Positions 24,873-33,116 of a stretch of 64,000 nucleotides of DNA are shown here, piece after piece (the stretch's first letter is position 1; every line of letters begins with the position of its first letter). Position numbers and translations under genes: made by a program. The stretch is from Candidatus Zymogenaceae bacterium. GTDB taxonomy: Bacteria; Desulfobacterota; Zymogenia; Zymogenales; Zymogenaceae. The DNA lies in the NCBI GenBank assembly GCA_016931225.1, contig JAFGFE010000046.1, forward strand, positions 1 through 64,000, written 5' to 3'. The notes under the pieces are model-generated. The model had not been told where the DNA came from, made no database searches, and saw only the letters and a list, made by a program, of their open reading frames with translations.

Positions 24873-26144
24873 ATGTACGACTTTTTATTAACGAAGGAAG
24901 AGTTGGCCTACCGGGACGAGGTACGGGCGTTCGTCCGGGAGGAGATCACCCCGGATTTTCTCCGGGCCATGGACAACGACGAGATCACCTATCCCCGGGA
25001 GTATGTGGAGAAGCTGGCGGCAAAAAACCTCATCGGCGTCCGCTTCCCCAAGAAATGGGGCGGCCGGGGCCTCTCCTGGGCGGCGGAGGTGGCGGCCCTG
25101 GAGGAAATCGGTAGCCTGGGGATGGCTTTAGGGTGCGCCTATTCCATGCCCTCTATTGTTGGGGAGGCGCTTTCCGTCTTCGGCACCGACGAGCAGAAAA
25201 AGAAATACCTCAAGCCCATGCTGGAGGGAAAGCTCATCTCCGCCGAGGCGCTGACCGAGCCGAGGGGCGGCTCCGATTTCTTCGGCGCCACCACGAAAGC
25301 GGAGCTTAAGGGAGATCACTTCATCCTCAACGGTCAGAAGCGCTTCGTCGTAGGGGCCGACGGGGCGGATTTCTTTCTGGTCTACTGCAAGACGAACTTC
25401 GATCCCGACGCCCACAAGTACAGCAAGATCAGCCTGTTGATCGTGGATAAGGGGCCGGGAGTCGAGGTGGAGTATCAGTACGGCCTTTTGGGTTGCCGGG
25501 GCGGCGGCACCGGCCGTTTGGTGTTCCGCAACGTGAAGGTCCCAAGGGAAAACGTCGTGGGGGAACTCCACGGCGGGGCGATCTGCTTTAACCAGATGAT
25601 GATCCCCGAGCGGATGACCTCGGCGGCTGGGTGCCTGGGGGTGTGGGGGGCGCTGGATGTGGCCCTTCGCTATTCGAACAAGCGCGCGGCGTTCGGGCGG
25701 CTCATCAGGAAATTCCAGGCCGTCAACTTCTTGATCGCAGACTCCATCACGGAGCTCGACGCCGCCCGGGGGCTGGTATACACCGCAGCCAAGGCCATCG
25801 ACGCAGATTACCCCAACGTCCGCCGCCTGGTCAGCGAGGCGAAAAAGTTCACCACCAAAACCGCGTGGAATGTGGTCAATAACGCCATGCAGGTCATGGG
25901 CGGCATCGGCTATACGGACGTCTATCCCATCGAGCGGGCGCTGAGGGATATCCGCCTCTCCCTCATCTGGACAGGGACCTCGGAGATCATGAGTCTCCTC
26001 ATTCAGCACGAATACTACGACGAGGTGCTCAACCAGCCCTACAACCGACGGGAGCTGGAGCGGGACGCTATGAATCCGGACGAATCAGAGCGGATATTCA
26101 CCGACGACGACATGTGGCAGGTGCACAACGACGCCGCCGATTAG
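24873..26144 (+). CDS. acyl-CoA dehydrogenase
   Basis: 423 residues with the three-domain ACAD layout: N-terminal helices ([14 protein letters not shown]), FAD/substrate segment [16 protein letters not shown], and C-terminal [20 protein letters not shown]. The motif that carries the catalytic Glu in short/medium-chain enzymes reads IWTGTSEIM, with Thr in its place. A Glu in MMIPERMTS may be the base instead, as in isovaleryl- and long-chain types (inference). Oxidises an acyl-CoA at C2-C3 and passes electrons to ETF. GGAGG upstream of the start. Confidence 0.92.
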   Translation: MYDFLLTKEELAYRDEVRAFVREEITPDFLRAMDNDEITYPREYVEKLAAKNLIGVRFPKKWGGRGLSWAAEVAALEEIGSLGMALGCAYSMPSIVGEALSVFGTDEQKKKYLKPMLEGKLISAEALTEPRGGSDFFGATTKAELKGDHFILNGQKRFVVGADGADFFLVYCKTNFDPDAHKYSKISLLIVDKGPGVEVEYQYGLLGCRGGGTGRLVFRNVKVPRENVVGELHGGAICFNQMMIPERMTSAAGCLGVWGALDVALRYSNKRAAFGRLIRKFQAVNFLIADSITELDAARGLVYTAAKAIDADYPNVRRLVSEAKKFTTKTAWNVVNNAMQVMGGIGYTDVYPIERALRDIRLSLIWTGTSEIMSLLIQHEYYDEVLNQPYNRRELERDAMNPDESERIFTDDDMWQVHNDAAD

Positions 26145-26233
26145 GCTTTAAAACAGTGCAATAATCACCGGGGAGGGCCGTCGTATTCAATACGGCTCCG
26201 AACCTTCGATCCATGACGTACTGGAGTGAGGAT

Positions 26234-26743
26234 ATGAGTTTTCGACCCCTTGATGAGACCGAGCGGCATGAATACATCATGAAAAACTGGATGACCCACG
26301 ACGCCCTCTGGTACGCGGAAGCCGCCGGTGCCCTGGGCATGAAAGAGGCGTCACCCATGAACCTCAGGGTCTGCCGAAAGCTGGGGCAAATCGAATTTGC
26401 GCGCTTTCTGAAACAGACCGATGCTCCGATGCCGAAAAACCTTGCCGAGGTAAAACGTATCGCCGAGGAGGGCATGTTGCTTCTGGTACCACCGTTTATG
26501 GATTTCGACATTGAGTGGACCGACGACGACCGAATGATCTTTCGAATAAAAGACTGCTTCGCCCATCGGGGGATGACGAAATTCGGCGTGATAGAAGAGT
26601 ACGAGTGCGGCATCTTCGAGCGGATCGAGGGATGGCTCGACGCCATGGAGCTCGACTATGAGCGAACTCCGGACCTCAGCCGGTGCCTCAAGTACCGGGG
26701 AAAAGAGTGTGTCGTTACCATGAAATTCACCTTCAACGGTTGA
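26234..26743 (+). CDS. DUF6125-like hypothetical protein
   Basis: 169 residues. The opening SFRPLDETERHEYIMKNWMT, then HDALWYAEAAGALGM, resembles small cytoplasmic proteins of unknown function near acyl-CoA genes. Cys residues occur in LRVCRKLG, KDCFAHRG, YECGIF and LSRCLKY, which could bind metal. The start at 26234 has GTGAGGA just upstream; an earlier ATG at 26213 lacks one. It is followed 24 bases later by a TetR regulator and may be cotranscribed. Confidence 0.62.
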   Translation: MSFRPLDETERHEYIMKNWMTHDALWYAEAAGALGMKEASPMNLRVCRKLGQIEFARFLKQTDAPMPKNLAEVKRIAEEGMLLLVPPFMDFDIEWTDDDRMIFRIKDCFAHRGMTKFGVIEEYECGIFERIEGWLDAMELDYERTPDLSRCLKYRGKECVVTMKFTFNG

Positions 26744-26767
26744 GAGAACAGATACAACAAAGAAACC

Positions 26768-27382
26768 ATGACGATAGAAACATTCGACGACCTCAGAAAC
26801 AAGGAGCGGGAGGCCCGTCGGGAGCTGATCCTCTCGGCGGCCCTCACGCTGTTCGCCCAGAACGATTTCAAAAACGTCACCGTTCGGGAAATCGCCCGGG
26901 AGGCCGGCGTCAGCCCCGGCACCATCTATCGCTACTACGAAAACCTGGACGACCTCTTCATCGACATCATATCCGTACGAACCCGGGAGCTGGTGGAGGA
27001 GTTGGGCAGCCAGGTGGAGGGAGGGAATCCCCCGGATATCCAAACCCTGTGTCAGCGATACGTGACTTTTCTCAACGACAATCTCTCCTTCTACCAGATG
27101 ATGGCGCACTTTATGGTGGGGGGGAGGATTTCCCCGGAGGCGGTGGCGAAGCTGAATCCGCTCATGCGAAGCTTTCTCGACGTGATCGAAGATGTCATCA
27201 CCTTCCACTCGCCGGATGGGGACAACCGCTCGACGGCCCAGGCCCTCTTTTCCGCCCTGAACGGCGTGATGATCAGCTATGCCACCTACCCGGGGAGGAC
27301 ACTCGAGGAGGTACGGGAGCACACCGTCAGGCTCGCCGGAGTCATTGCCGACCGGTTTTCGACAAGCACGGAACGCGGATAA
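26768..27382 (+). CDS. TetR/AcrR-family transcriptional regulator
   Basis: 204 residues. TetR helix-turn-helix at about 20-65: RRELILSAALTLFAQNDFKN, VTVREIAREAGVSPGTIYRYYENLDDLF. The C-terminal ligand domain is helical and unassigned. Neighbouring acyl-CoA dehydrogenase and DUF6125-like genes suggest control of acyl-CoA metabolism, like FadR-type TetR proteins, but no operator was identified. A long alternative frame spans this gene (26683 onward) and is a shadow. Confidence 0.9.
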   Translation: MTIETFDDLRNKEREARRELILSAALTLFAQNDFKNVTVREIAREAGVSPGTIYRYYENLDDLFIDIISVRTRELVEELGSQVEGGNPPDIQTLCQRYVTFLNDNLSFYQMMAHFMVGGRISPEAVAKLNPLMRSFLDVIEDVITFHSPDGDNRSTAQALFSALNGVMISYATYPGRTLEEVREHTVRLAGVIADRFSTSTERG

Positions 27383-27438
27383 AAACCGCGTCAACACGAA
27401 GACCACATATTTTCTTACCCCTGTATGGAGTATTGAAC

Positions 27439-27888
27439 ATGGAGATCAACAAGGAATGGCTGGCCCCCTGCGGGCTCTACTGCGGCGTATGCGCGATCAT
27501 GATCGCCCACCGGGACGATAATCAAAAATTCAAGGAGCGCCTCTGCGGCATATACGGCGTCACCGCCGACGAGATCAGGTGCGAGGGATGCCTTTCGGAA
27601 AACCCTTTTAAATTCTGCACTATGTGTCACATCAAGGACTGCACGAAAGAGAAGGGGTACGAAGGCTGCTACCAGTGCGATGAATTTCCCTGTGAACATA
27701 TCGAGACCTTTCCGATAGAGGTGGGCAAACGGGTCATCCTCCGGGCCGTTCCCCAGTGGCGGGAGATGGGCACCGAGGCGTGGGTGGCCGCTGAACACGC
27801 CCGCTACACATGTCCCGAGTGCGGCTATGAGCTGTTCAGGGGCGCCAAGCGCTGCCGCAACTGCAAGACGGAAGTCGATATGGACTGA
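27439..27888 (+). CDS. DUF3795 Cys-rich zinc-binding-like protein
   Basis: 149 residues. The DUF3795 signature is at the start: LAPCGLYCGVCAIMIAHRDD, followed by CEGCLSEN, CTMCHIKDC, GCYQCDEFPCEHIE, and a C-terminal zinc ribbon (CPECGYELFRGAKRCRNC). Function unknown; common in anaerobes. The start at 27439 has GGAG ten bases upstream. The frame is open for 250 codons upstream, but that part overlaps the TetR gene and is not coding. A terminator follows 33 bases after the stop. Confidence 0.85.
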   Translation: MEINKEWLAPCGLYCGVCAIMIAHRDDNQKFKERLCGIYGVTADEIRCEGCLSENPFKFCTMCHIKDCTKEKGYEGCYQCDEFPCEHIETFPIEVGKRVILRAVPQWREMGTEAWVAAEHARYTCPECGYELFRGAKRCRNCKTEVDMD

Positions 27889-27920
27889 CCCCGAACCGGA
27901 ATAGCGGAAAACACAAAGAG

Positions 27921-27952
27921 ACCGGGGACGACGTCGTCTCCGGTTTCGTTTT
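27921..27952 (+). terminator. terminator after the DUF3795 gene
   Basis: Near-perfect 12-bp palindrome (ACCGGGGACGAC / GTCGTCTCCGGT) with little loop, followed by TTCGTTTT. Confidence 0.7.
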
Positions 27953-28098
27953 GCCGTCCTGTTTTGACGGTAAGAAATTTTACTAATGTAAATTTGCTTT
28001 CTCACATATCAACACTTTTTTATTTTCTCCTTGCCTTTTCACCTCCCGGGAGATACCATTAATTAAAACATAAAATATACCATATTAGGAGGTAATTC

Positions 28099-28506
28099 AT
28101 GAAATATCCGATCAAGGACATTGAAGGGATCGGGCCCGTGTACGCCCAAAAACTCAACGCCGTCGGTATTCGAACGACGAAGGACCTTCTTGAACAAGGC
28201 AGAACCCCCGCAGGCCGGGATGATCTTGAAAAATCCACCGGCATCGGCCACGCACTGATCCTGGAATGGGTGAACCTTTCGGACTTGATGCGTATAAAGG
28301 GTATCGGCGAGGAATACTCGGACCTCCTGGAAGAGGCGGGAGTTGATACCGTCAAGGAATTGAGAAACCGAAACGCCGACAATCTCTACGAAAGTATCAA
28401 GGAAACCAACAGCAACAAAAAACTGGTCAGAAAGCTTCCCTCGAAAAACGGCGTGAAAAGCTGGGTGGAACAGGCGAAATCTTTACCACCGAAGGTGGAA
28501 TATTGA
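28099..28506 (+). CDS. DUF4332 / helix-hairpin-helix protein
   Basis: 135 residues with two helix-hairpin-helix-like units: KDIEGIGPVYAQKLNAVGIR at the start and LMRIKGIGEEYSDLLEEAGV near residue 65. DUF4332 proteins are thought to bind DNA or another ligand through these hairpins; the function is unknown. AGGAGGT precedes the start. A weak TTGCCT-N17-TACCAT promoter is at 28031-28059. It is followed 75 bases later by the LysM gene, which has its own extended -10. Confidence 0.85.
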   Translation: MKYPIKDIEGIGPVYAQKLNAVGIRTTKDLLEQGRTPAGRDDLEKSTGIGHALILEWVNLSDLMRIKGIGEEYSDLLEEAGVDTVKELRNRNADNLYESIKETNSNKKLVRKLPSKNGVKSWVEQAKSLPPKVEY

Positions 28507-28528
28507 TCTGTTATTTCGGATTGTGCTG

Positions 28529-28537
28529 TGCTATAAT
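28529..28537 (+). promoter_or_regulatory. extended -10 promoter of the LysM gene
   Basis: TGCTATAAT, a perfect extended -10 (TGn plus TATAAT), with no good -35. About 37 bases of leader to the ATG at 28582. Confidence 0.6.
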
Positions 28538-28581
28538 TTTTAGTCAATCAATATATATAATTTGAAAGAGGAGGAACGAAC

Positions 28582-29055
28582 ATGGGATTGTTTGAATTCG
28601 TAAAAGACGCCGGCGAAGCCATCCTGAAGGGTGACGAGGCCGAAGCGCAAAAACCGGCAAATATACAGGATTACCTCAAAAAGGCCCTGGGCGGCAAGGT
28701 CAAAGACCTGGCGGTGGATATGGTCGGCGACATGATCAAGCTCAAGGGCGACGCCGAGAACGAGGACGTCCTGGAAAAGGCCATCCTCATGGCGGGCAAC
28801 ATCGCCGGTGTGGGCAAGGTTGAAACCGAAGAGATGAAGGTCGGCGGAGCGGCCGGCGCCCAGGGTATCGGTTCCGGCGGCGGCGGCGCGAGTGAATTTT
28901 ATACCATTGTCAAGGGAGACAGCCTCTCCAAGATCGCGAAGAAATACTACGGCGACGGCAACAAGTACATGAAGATATTCGAAGCAAACAAGGAAATCAT
29001 TAAAAATCCGGACCTCATATATCCCGGGCAGACGATCCGCATCCCCCCCGAATAG
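28582..29055 (+). CDS. BON/LysM protein (Kbp/YgaU-like)
   Basis: 157 residues. A BON-like domain (about 20-92, NIQDYLKKALGGKVKDLAV to MAGNIAGVGKVETEEM), a Gly/Ala linker, and a LysM domain (106-155: EFYTIVKGDSLSKIAKKYYG, NPDLIYPGQTIRIP). This is the architecture of E. coli Kbp, a cytoplasmic potassium-binding protein; no signal peptide is visible here either. GAGGAGG precedes the start. It has its own promoter and terminator. Confidence 0.9.
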   Translation: MGLFEFVKDAGEAILKGDEAEAQKPANIQDYLKKALGGKVKDLAVDMVGDMIKLKGDAENEDVLEKAILMAGNIAGVGKVETEEMKVGGAAGAQGIGSGGGGASEFYTIVKGDSLSKIAKKYYGDGNKYMKIFEANKEIIKNPDLIYPGQTIRIPPE

Positions 29056-29106
29056 GTGTTTCGACCGGTTAGACGAATAATTTCTATTGCATACAAAAAC
29101 GAAAAG

Positions 29107-29141
29107 AAACGCCCTCTTCATCAAATGGAGAGGGCGTTTTT
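29107..29141 (+). terminator. terminator after the LysM gene
   Basis: Stem of at least 9 bp (ACGCCCTCT / AGAGGGCGT) followed by five T. Confidence 0.85.
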
Positions 29142-29445
29142 GTGTGCTGATATCATCTGCCGACACTATTTCATATCCTCGATACCGATGATCCTGATAT
29201 CAGAGACCGTGGGGGAAATCCTGTGAAGGAACGTCTCCCAACACACAGTGTCATTACCGGATAATGTTTCCTTTCAATATGTTAAAAAATGTAAAAAAAC
29301 ACAATTACTAAAAAGGCGCACCATCTTTCGTGTGATTAGCATGTTCTTTTCCCTCCAAACTAATAAAATGCTTGAGAAAAAACCAATGTATCTTTACATA
29401 TTCTCGTTTTTACCAGGCAATATTGCTGATACTCACCAAACTTGC

Positions 29446-30270
29446 TTATAACGGCAAACCCACCCAGGTGAAAACACCTATCATCTTTAATCCCATATAG
29501 ACCATTACAACGATAAAAATCCATTTTAGAGTTTTTTGGTTGATCTTGTGGGCAATACGAGCGCCAACCTGTGCCATGGGGATGCTTGTTCCCGCCAAGA
29601 GAATCCACTGTAAAAGATTTACATATCCAATTGAATAGCCGGGCAAACCGCTTTCTCCCAATCCCATGAGCATGTAACCCAAAGCACCACCGATAGCGGT
29701 GAATATCATCATTCCGGTTGATGTTCCGACCGCTTCAAGCATGTTGAAATTTAGAAATAGTATCATGATAGGGATTATCAACACACCACCACCAATACCG
29801 ATCAAACCGGTAATAAATCCCAGAATCAATCCCCAAACAATGTAATTGACAATATTCTTGTTTATTTCTCCTTCGGCTCTCATCGGTTTTGCGGTAATCA
29901 TTCTCAAAGAACCGAGGAGGATTGCAGAACCGAATATGATTTTCAAAACATTACCCGGCAAATGTGAAGCTACGAACGCGCCAACAAAACCAGCACTGCC
30001 TCCCAAGACTCCGAGAGTGATCGCTTGTTTCCACAAAACCGAATTCTTTTTATTGTGTCTGTAGGCACCGCTCAATGCGGTCGGCAGGACGACAAGCAGA
30101 TTTGTACCGAAAGCCACGCGAATCGCAATGGTTGGATCTACGCCTACTGATGTTAACACCCAAAACTGGACGGGGACCATTATGAAACATCCGCCGACAC
30201 CGAGCATCCCGGAGACAATCCCGACAACCACACCTGTCAGTAATAAAACAATTATATGTGTCAATTCCAT
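29446..30270 (-). CDS. TauE/SafE-family sulfite/anion exporter
   Basis: 274 residues, about eight membrane helices in two repeated halves: VGIVSGMLGVGGCFIMVPVQ near the start and GFITGLIGIGGGVLIIPIMI in the second half, each with the family Gly-rich motif. Moves sulfite, organosulfonates or related anions across the inner membrane. Its composition is visibly more AT-rich than the chromosome around it, so it may be acquired. GGGAG lies about nine bases before the start. Confidence 0.9.
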   Translation of the reverse strand: MELTHIIVLLLTGVVVGIVSGMLGVGGCFIMVPVQFWVLTSVGVDPTIAIRVAFGTNLLVVLPTALSGAYRHNKKNSVLWKQAITLGVLGGSAGFVGAFVASHLPGNVLKIIFGSAILLGSLRMITAKPMRAEGEINKNIVNYIVWGLILGFITGLIGIGGGVLIIPIMILFLNFNMLEAVGTSTGMMIFTAIGGALGYMLMGLGESGLPGYSIGYVNLLQWILLAGTSIPMAQVGARIAHKINQKTLKWIFIVVMVYMGLKMIGVFTWVGLPL

Positions 30271-30516
30271 TTTTCACGGCTCCCTTTTTTTGAGTGTTTC
30301 CGTCTCAAACTCTTTTCAAGACAAACACGGGTTTTTTGATTTTCCGATACCCTTTTCAGAAACCGAACCGAGCAATACAACACCACCCCCTCTTCGATTC
30401 CGATCTCTTTCAACTTTATGTTGTGCTCCCATGCCCAGGCGGAGCAATCAGAATAATCAGTAGAATATAGTATGTTTTTTATACATTTTCAATATCCGTT
30501 TTATCTCAATGTTTTG

Positions 30517-30756
30517 CTATTCTTCATTTAGTATATTCCTGATTTCTTCTGTTGAAGAAGTCTTCCCTGCGAGCTTCACCTCTCCGTCCACCGCCAAGGC
30601 GGGGGTCGACATCACGCCGAAGGAGGTGATCTCGTCTATCTCGGAGACCTTCACCAGCTCAAAGTCTATCCCCAGCTCTCGGGCCGCCTTCTCGGCGTTT
30701 TCGGCGAGCTTCATGCATTTCGGGCAGCCGGTGCCCAGAATCTGAATTTTTTTCAT
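30517..30756 (-). CDS. thioredoxin-like redox-active disulfide protein 2
   Basis: 79 residues; a minimal thioredoxin fold with C-P-K-C at Cys11 and Cys14 (ILGTGCPKCMKLAEN) and the cis-Pro in VMSTPALAVDG. The family is often encoded next to ArsR-regulated permeases, as here: it follows the permease by 29 bases. Likely a cytoplasmic thiol-disulfide partner of that permease or of metalloid chemistry. Confidence 0.9.
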   Translation of the reverse strand: MKKIQILGTGCPKCMKLAENAEKAARELGIDFELVKVSEIDEITSFGVMSTPALAVDGEVKLAGKTSSTEEIRNILNEE

Positions 30757-30785
30757 CGATCATTCTCCCGTATCATTTTTCGTTG

Positions 30786-32093
30786 TTAGAATATCGCTCC
30801 GTAAAACGTCCCGGCGGCGGTGGACATAACCACCACCAATAGGATATACACCAGGGTTTTCTTCGCGCCCATGACGCTTTTGATGACCAGCATGTTCGGG
30901 AGCGACAGGGCCGGGCCCGCCAGAAGCAGCGCCAGGGCCGGGCCCTTTCCCATTCCCGCCCCCAATAATCCCTGGAGGATCGGGACCTCGGTGAGGGTGG
31001 CGAAGTACATAAAGGCGCCCGCCACCGACGCGAAGAGATTGGCCGCCAACGAATTTCCCCCCAGGGCGGCGGAGATCCAGGCGGACGGGATGATTCCCTC
31101 GTGGCCGGGGCGGCCCAACAGGATCCCCGCCACGAAGACACCGATGAACAGAAGCGGCAGTATCTGCTTGGCGAAGTCCCAGGTGGACTCGAACCACTGC
31201 CGTGTCTCTCCGTCTTCAATCGGATCGGTGGCGGTGACGACGCCCAACGCCGCCATGCCTGCGGCGAAGGGGACCACCGGAAGGCCGGGGAAGAACAACG
31301 CCGCCGCCGCCGTCCCGACAACGCCCAGGCCTACCTTCCACCACCGGACGCCGAACCACATGACGAGCATCACCGCAAGGGCCAGCCCGCCGATCGCCGT
31401 GACGATCCACTTCGCATTGTATATCGCCTCCCACACGACGGAGCCCCCCCTGGGGGCGCCCCAATTTGCGAAGACCAGGATGATCAGGAGCGCCACAAAA
31501 AACAGGGCGTTCTGCCACAGGGGGCGGGTCACGTGGGCCGGGGGAAGATTGGCCTGGGCGGCGGCCTTTTCCCGCTCCTCGTTTCGATATATCAGGTGCA
31601 TGAAGAGACCGATGACCACGCTGAAGACGACGGCGCCCACGGCCCGGGCCAGGCCGATCTCCAGGCCCAATACCCTGAGCGTCAGGACGATGGCGAGGAT
31701 ATTGATGGCCGGACCGGCGTAGAGGAACGTGGTGGCCGGACCCAATCCCGCGCCCACCCGGTAGATCCCCGCGAACATGGGGAGTATCGTGCAGGAGCAC
31801 ACCGCCAAGAACGAGCCGGAGACCGATGCCACGCCGTAAGAGACAACCTTTTTCGCCCCGGCGCCCAGGTATTTCATCACCGCCTCACTGGAGAGAAAAA
31901 CCGTCACCGCCCCGGCGATGAAGAACGCCGGCACAAGGCAGGTGATCACGTGGAGACGGGCGTATTCCCTCAGAAGATAGAAGCCCTCCAGTATTGCATT
32001 GTCGAACCGGTCGCTTCCCACCGGCAGAAAATAAGCGGCGAGGAACACCCCTGCCATTATCCCTGCAATTTTCAATTCCTGTTTCGTGTCCAT
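30786..32093 (-). CDS. DUF318/ArsP-type permease
   Basis: 435 residues, eight to ten membrane helices. The family hallmark AVCSCTILPMFAGIYR with a Cys-Ser-Cys pair is followed by GAGLGPATTFLYAGPAINIL; the pattern recurs in the second half (TLTEVPILQGLLGAGMGKGP, LLAGPALSLPNMLV). Relatives export organoarsenicals, but many members have unknown substrates. It sits between an ArsR regulator and a thioredoxin-like gene; a matching operator lies 99 bases upstream of its start. Confidence 0.85.
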   Translation of the reverse strand: MDTKQELKIAGIMAGVFLAAYFLPVGSDRFDNAILEGFYLLREYARLHVITCLVPAFFIAGAVTVFLSSEAVMKYLGAGAKKVVSYGVASVSGSFLAVCSCTILPMFAGIYRVGAGLGPATTFLYAGPAINILAIVLTLRVLGLEIGLARAVGAVVFSVVIGLFMHLIYRNEEREKAAAQANLPPAHVTRPLWQNALFFVALLIILVFANWGAPRGGSVVWEAIYNAKWIVTAIGGLALAVMLVMWFGVRWWKVGLGVVGTAAAALFFPGLPVVPFAAGMAALGVVTATDPIEDGETRQWFESTWDFAKQILPLLFIGVFVAGILLGRPGHEGIIPSAWISAALGGNSLAANLFASVAGAFMYFATLTEVPILQGLLGAGMGKGPALALLLAGPALSLPNMLVIKSVMGAKKTLVYILLVVVMSTAAGTFYGAIF

Positions 32094-32191
32094 ATCCTAT
32101 CGTGCCTTTGTATCTCAAGATGTGTGAAAAAAACGGTGTCCGGCTTCACTCCCAGTTTTCATTGTTTCCGATGTCCTGAACATTTATTGGT

Positions 32192-32213
32192 GATTTGGCA
32201 AATTCGCTAAATC
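32192..32213 (-). promoter_or_regulatory. predicted ArsR operator before the permease
   Basis: Inverted repeat GATTTGGC-N6-GCTAAATC (one mismatch), extending to 11-base arms at 32189-32216 with two mismatches. Same layout as the site at 32745-32766 upstream of the arsR gene. Confidence 0.62.
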
Positions 32214-32300
32214 GCCCAAAAAAAAAGAAGCAAAAGCACCGAGTTATCTATTCAATTCATCATTTTTTCCCGTGTTGTTGTATTGCGTCGTGCGGCGCCA

Positions 32301-32642
32301 TTACGTTCCCGCGGTATCTCGGTTCTCCCGGACCGCGTCGATATCCTCGGCCACGGTATCCAATACGTTCTCCACACACGAGAAGAAGTTGATCACGCAC
32401 GGCACCGCCAGGGAGTAAAAAACCTGGGCGCCCCGCTTGTCGTCGCTGATGATCCGGGCGTTCCTGAGGACCGAGAGATGCCGGGAGACGGTGGAGATAT
32501 CCGCCCCGATCATCTCCGTCAGGTCATGGACGCACCGCTCCCCCCTCGCCAGCTCCTCCACGATGAAAAGCCGGGTGGGATGCCCCAGGGCTTTGAATAC
32601 CCTCGATTTCTCCTCTAGGTACCGTCTGGTCCGATCATCCAT
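32301..32642 (-). CDS. ArsR-family transcriptional repressor
   Basis: 113 residues. Winged helix: FKALGHPTRLFIVEELARGE, then GADISTVSRHLSVLRNARII and KRGAQVFYSL. Cys37 (GERCVHDL), Cys82 and Cys89 (PCVINFFSCVE) are candidate thiols for metalloid or redox sensing; the classical ELCVCDL pair is absent. The start at 32642 has AGAAGAG upstream. It likely represses itself and the permease through two matching operators. A degraded copy of this gene lies at 35520-35678. Confidence 0.9.
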   Translation of the reverse strand: MDDRTRRYLEEKSRVFKALGHPTRLFIVEELARGERCVHDLTEMIGADISTVSRHLSVLRNARIISDDKRGAQVFYSLAVPCVINFFSCVENVLDTVAEDIDAVRENRDTAGT

Positions 32643-32744
32643 AAAAAACTCTTCTGAAAAAGTATTGAGATCGGCCCCGCCGCTCACGGCGGATTCCCTT
32701 CCGTCATACTTCTATCACGCTTTTTGATGCGCTTTTCGAATCAC

Positions 32745-32782
32745 TATTTGTCTATTTTGCCAAATACACAGGGAATTGTCAA
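32745..32782 (-). promoter_or_regulatory. arsR promoter overlapped by an operator
   Basis: Minus strand TTGACA (32777-32782), 17-base spacer, CAAAAT (32754-32759). Inverted repeat TATTTGTC-N6-GCCAAATA (32745-32766, one mismatch) covers the -10 region, fitting steric repression. Confidence 0.65.
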
Positions 32783-33052
32783 TGATAAAATGGAGAGGGA
32801 ACATCACAATATTGACTTTTCATCAGGTGCAAGGCGCATCCGGAAAGCGGTTATGTGAGGGGCTGTTGGCGATGTTTTTACACAGGGGTCAATTCCCCGG
32901 ATCGATTCAACCGGCAAAAAGGATTGCAACGTTTTACCTCCTTTTCACACGGAAATCTCAACATCTTCCCCATATCCAACAATCCCGCCTTCAAAATGTC
33001 GTGCCGTCCTTTTCCTCTTGTCTGCACACCATCTCGGATTGTCAATACCCTG
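32783..33052. other. intergenic region upstream of arsR
   Basis: About 270 bases between the arsR promoter and the terminator of the next acyl-CoA ligase. Nothing recognisable is seen; short open frames lack ribosome sites. Confidence 0.5.
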
Positions 33053-33090
33053 TAAAAAAAGGGGGCTCACATGAAAAATGTTGGCCCCCC
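33053..33090 (-). terminator. terminator after the second acyl-CoA ligase
   Basis: Minus strand GGGGGC pairs with GCCCCC across an 17-base loop, followed by seven T; 27 bases past the stop at 33117. Confidence 0.75.
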
Positions 33091-33116
33091 TCATTGATAC
33101 GTTATTTATATATGAT

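Noticed and set aside
26683-27438. A 400-residue protein spanning the TetR and DUF3795 genes
   Set aside because: The upstream 250 codons are the other frame of a clear TetR gene and have Arg/Gly/Pro-rich composition; only the DUF3795 part is real.
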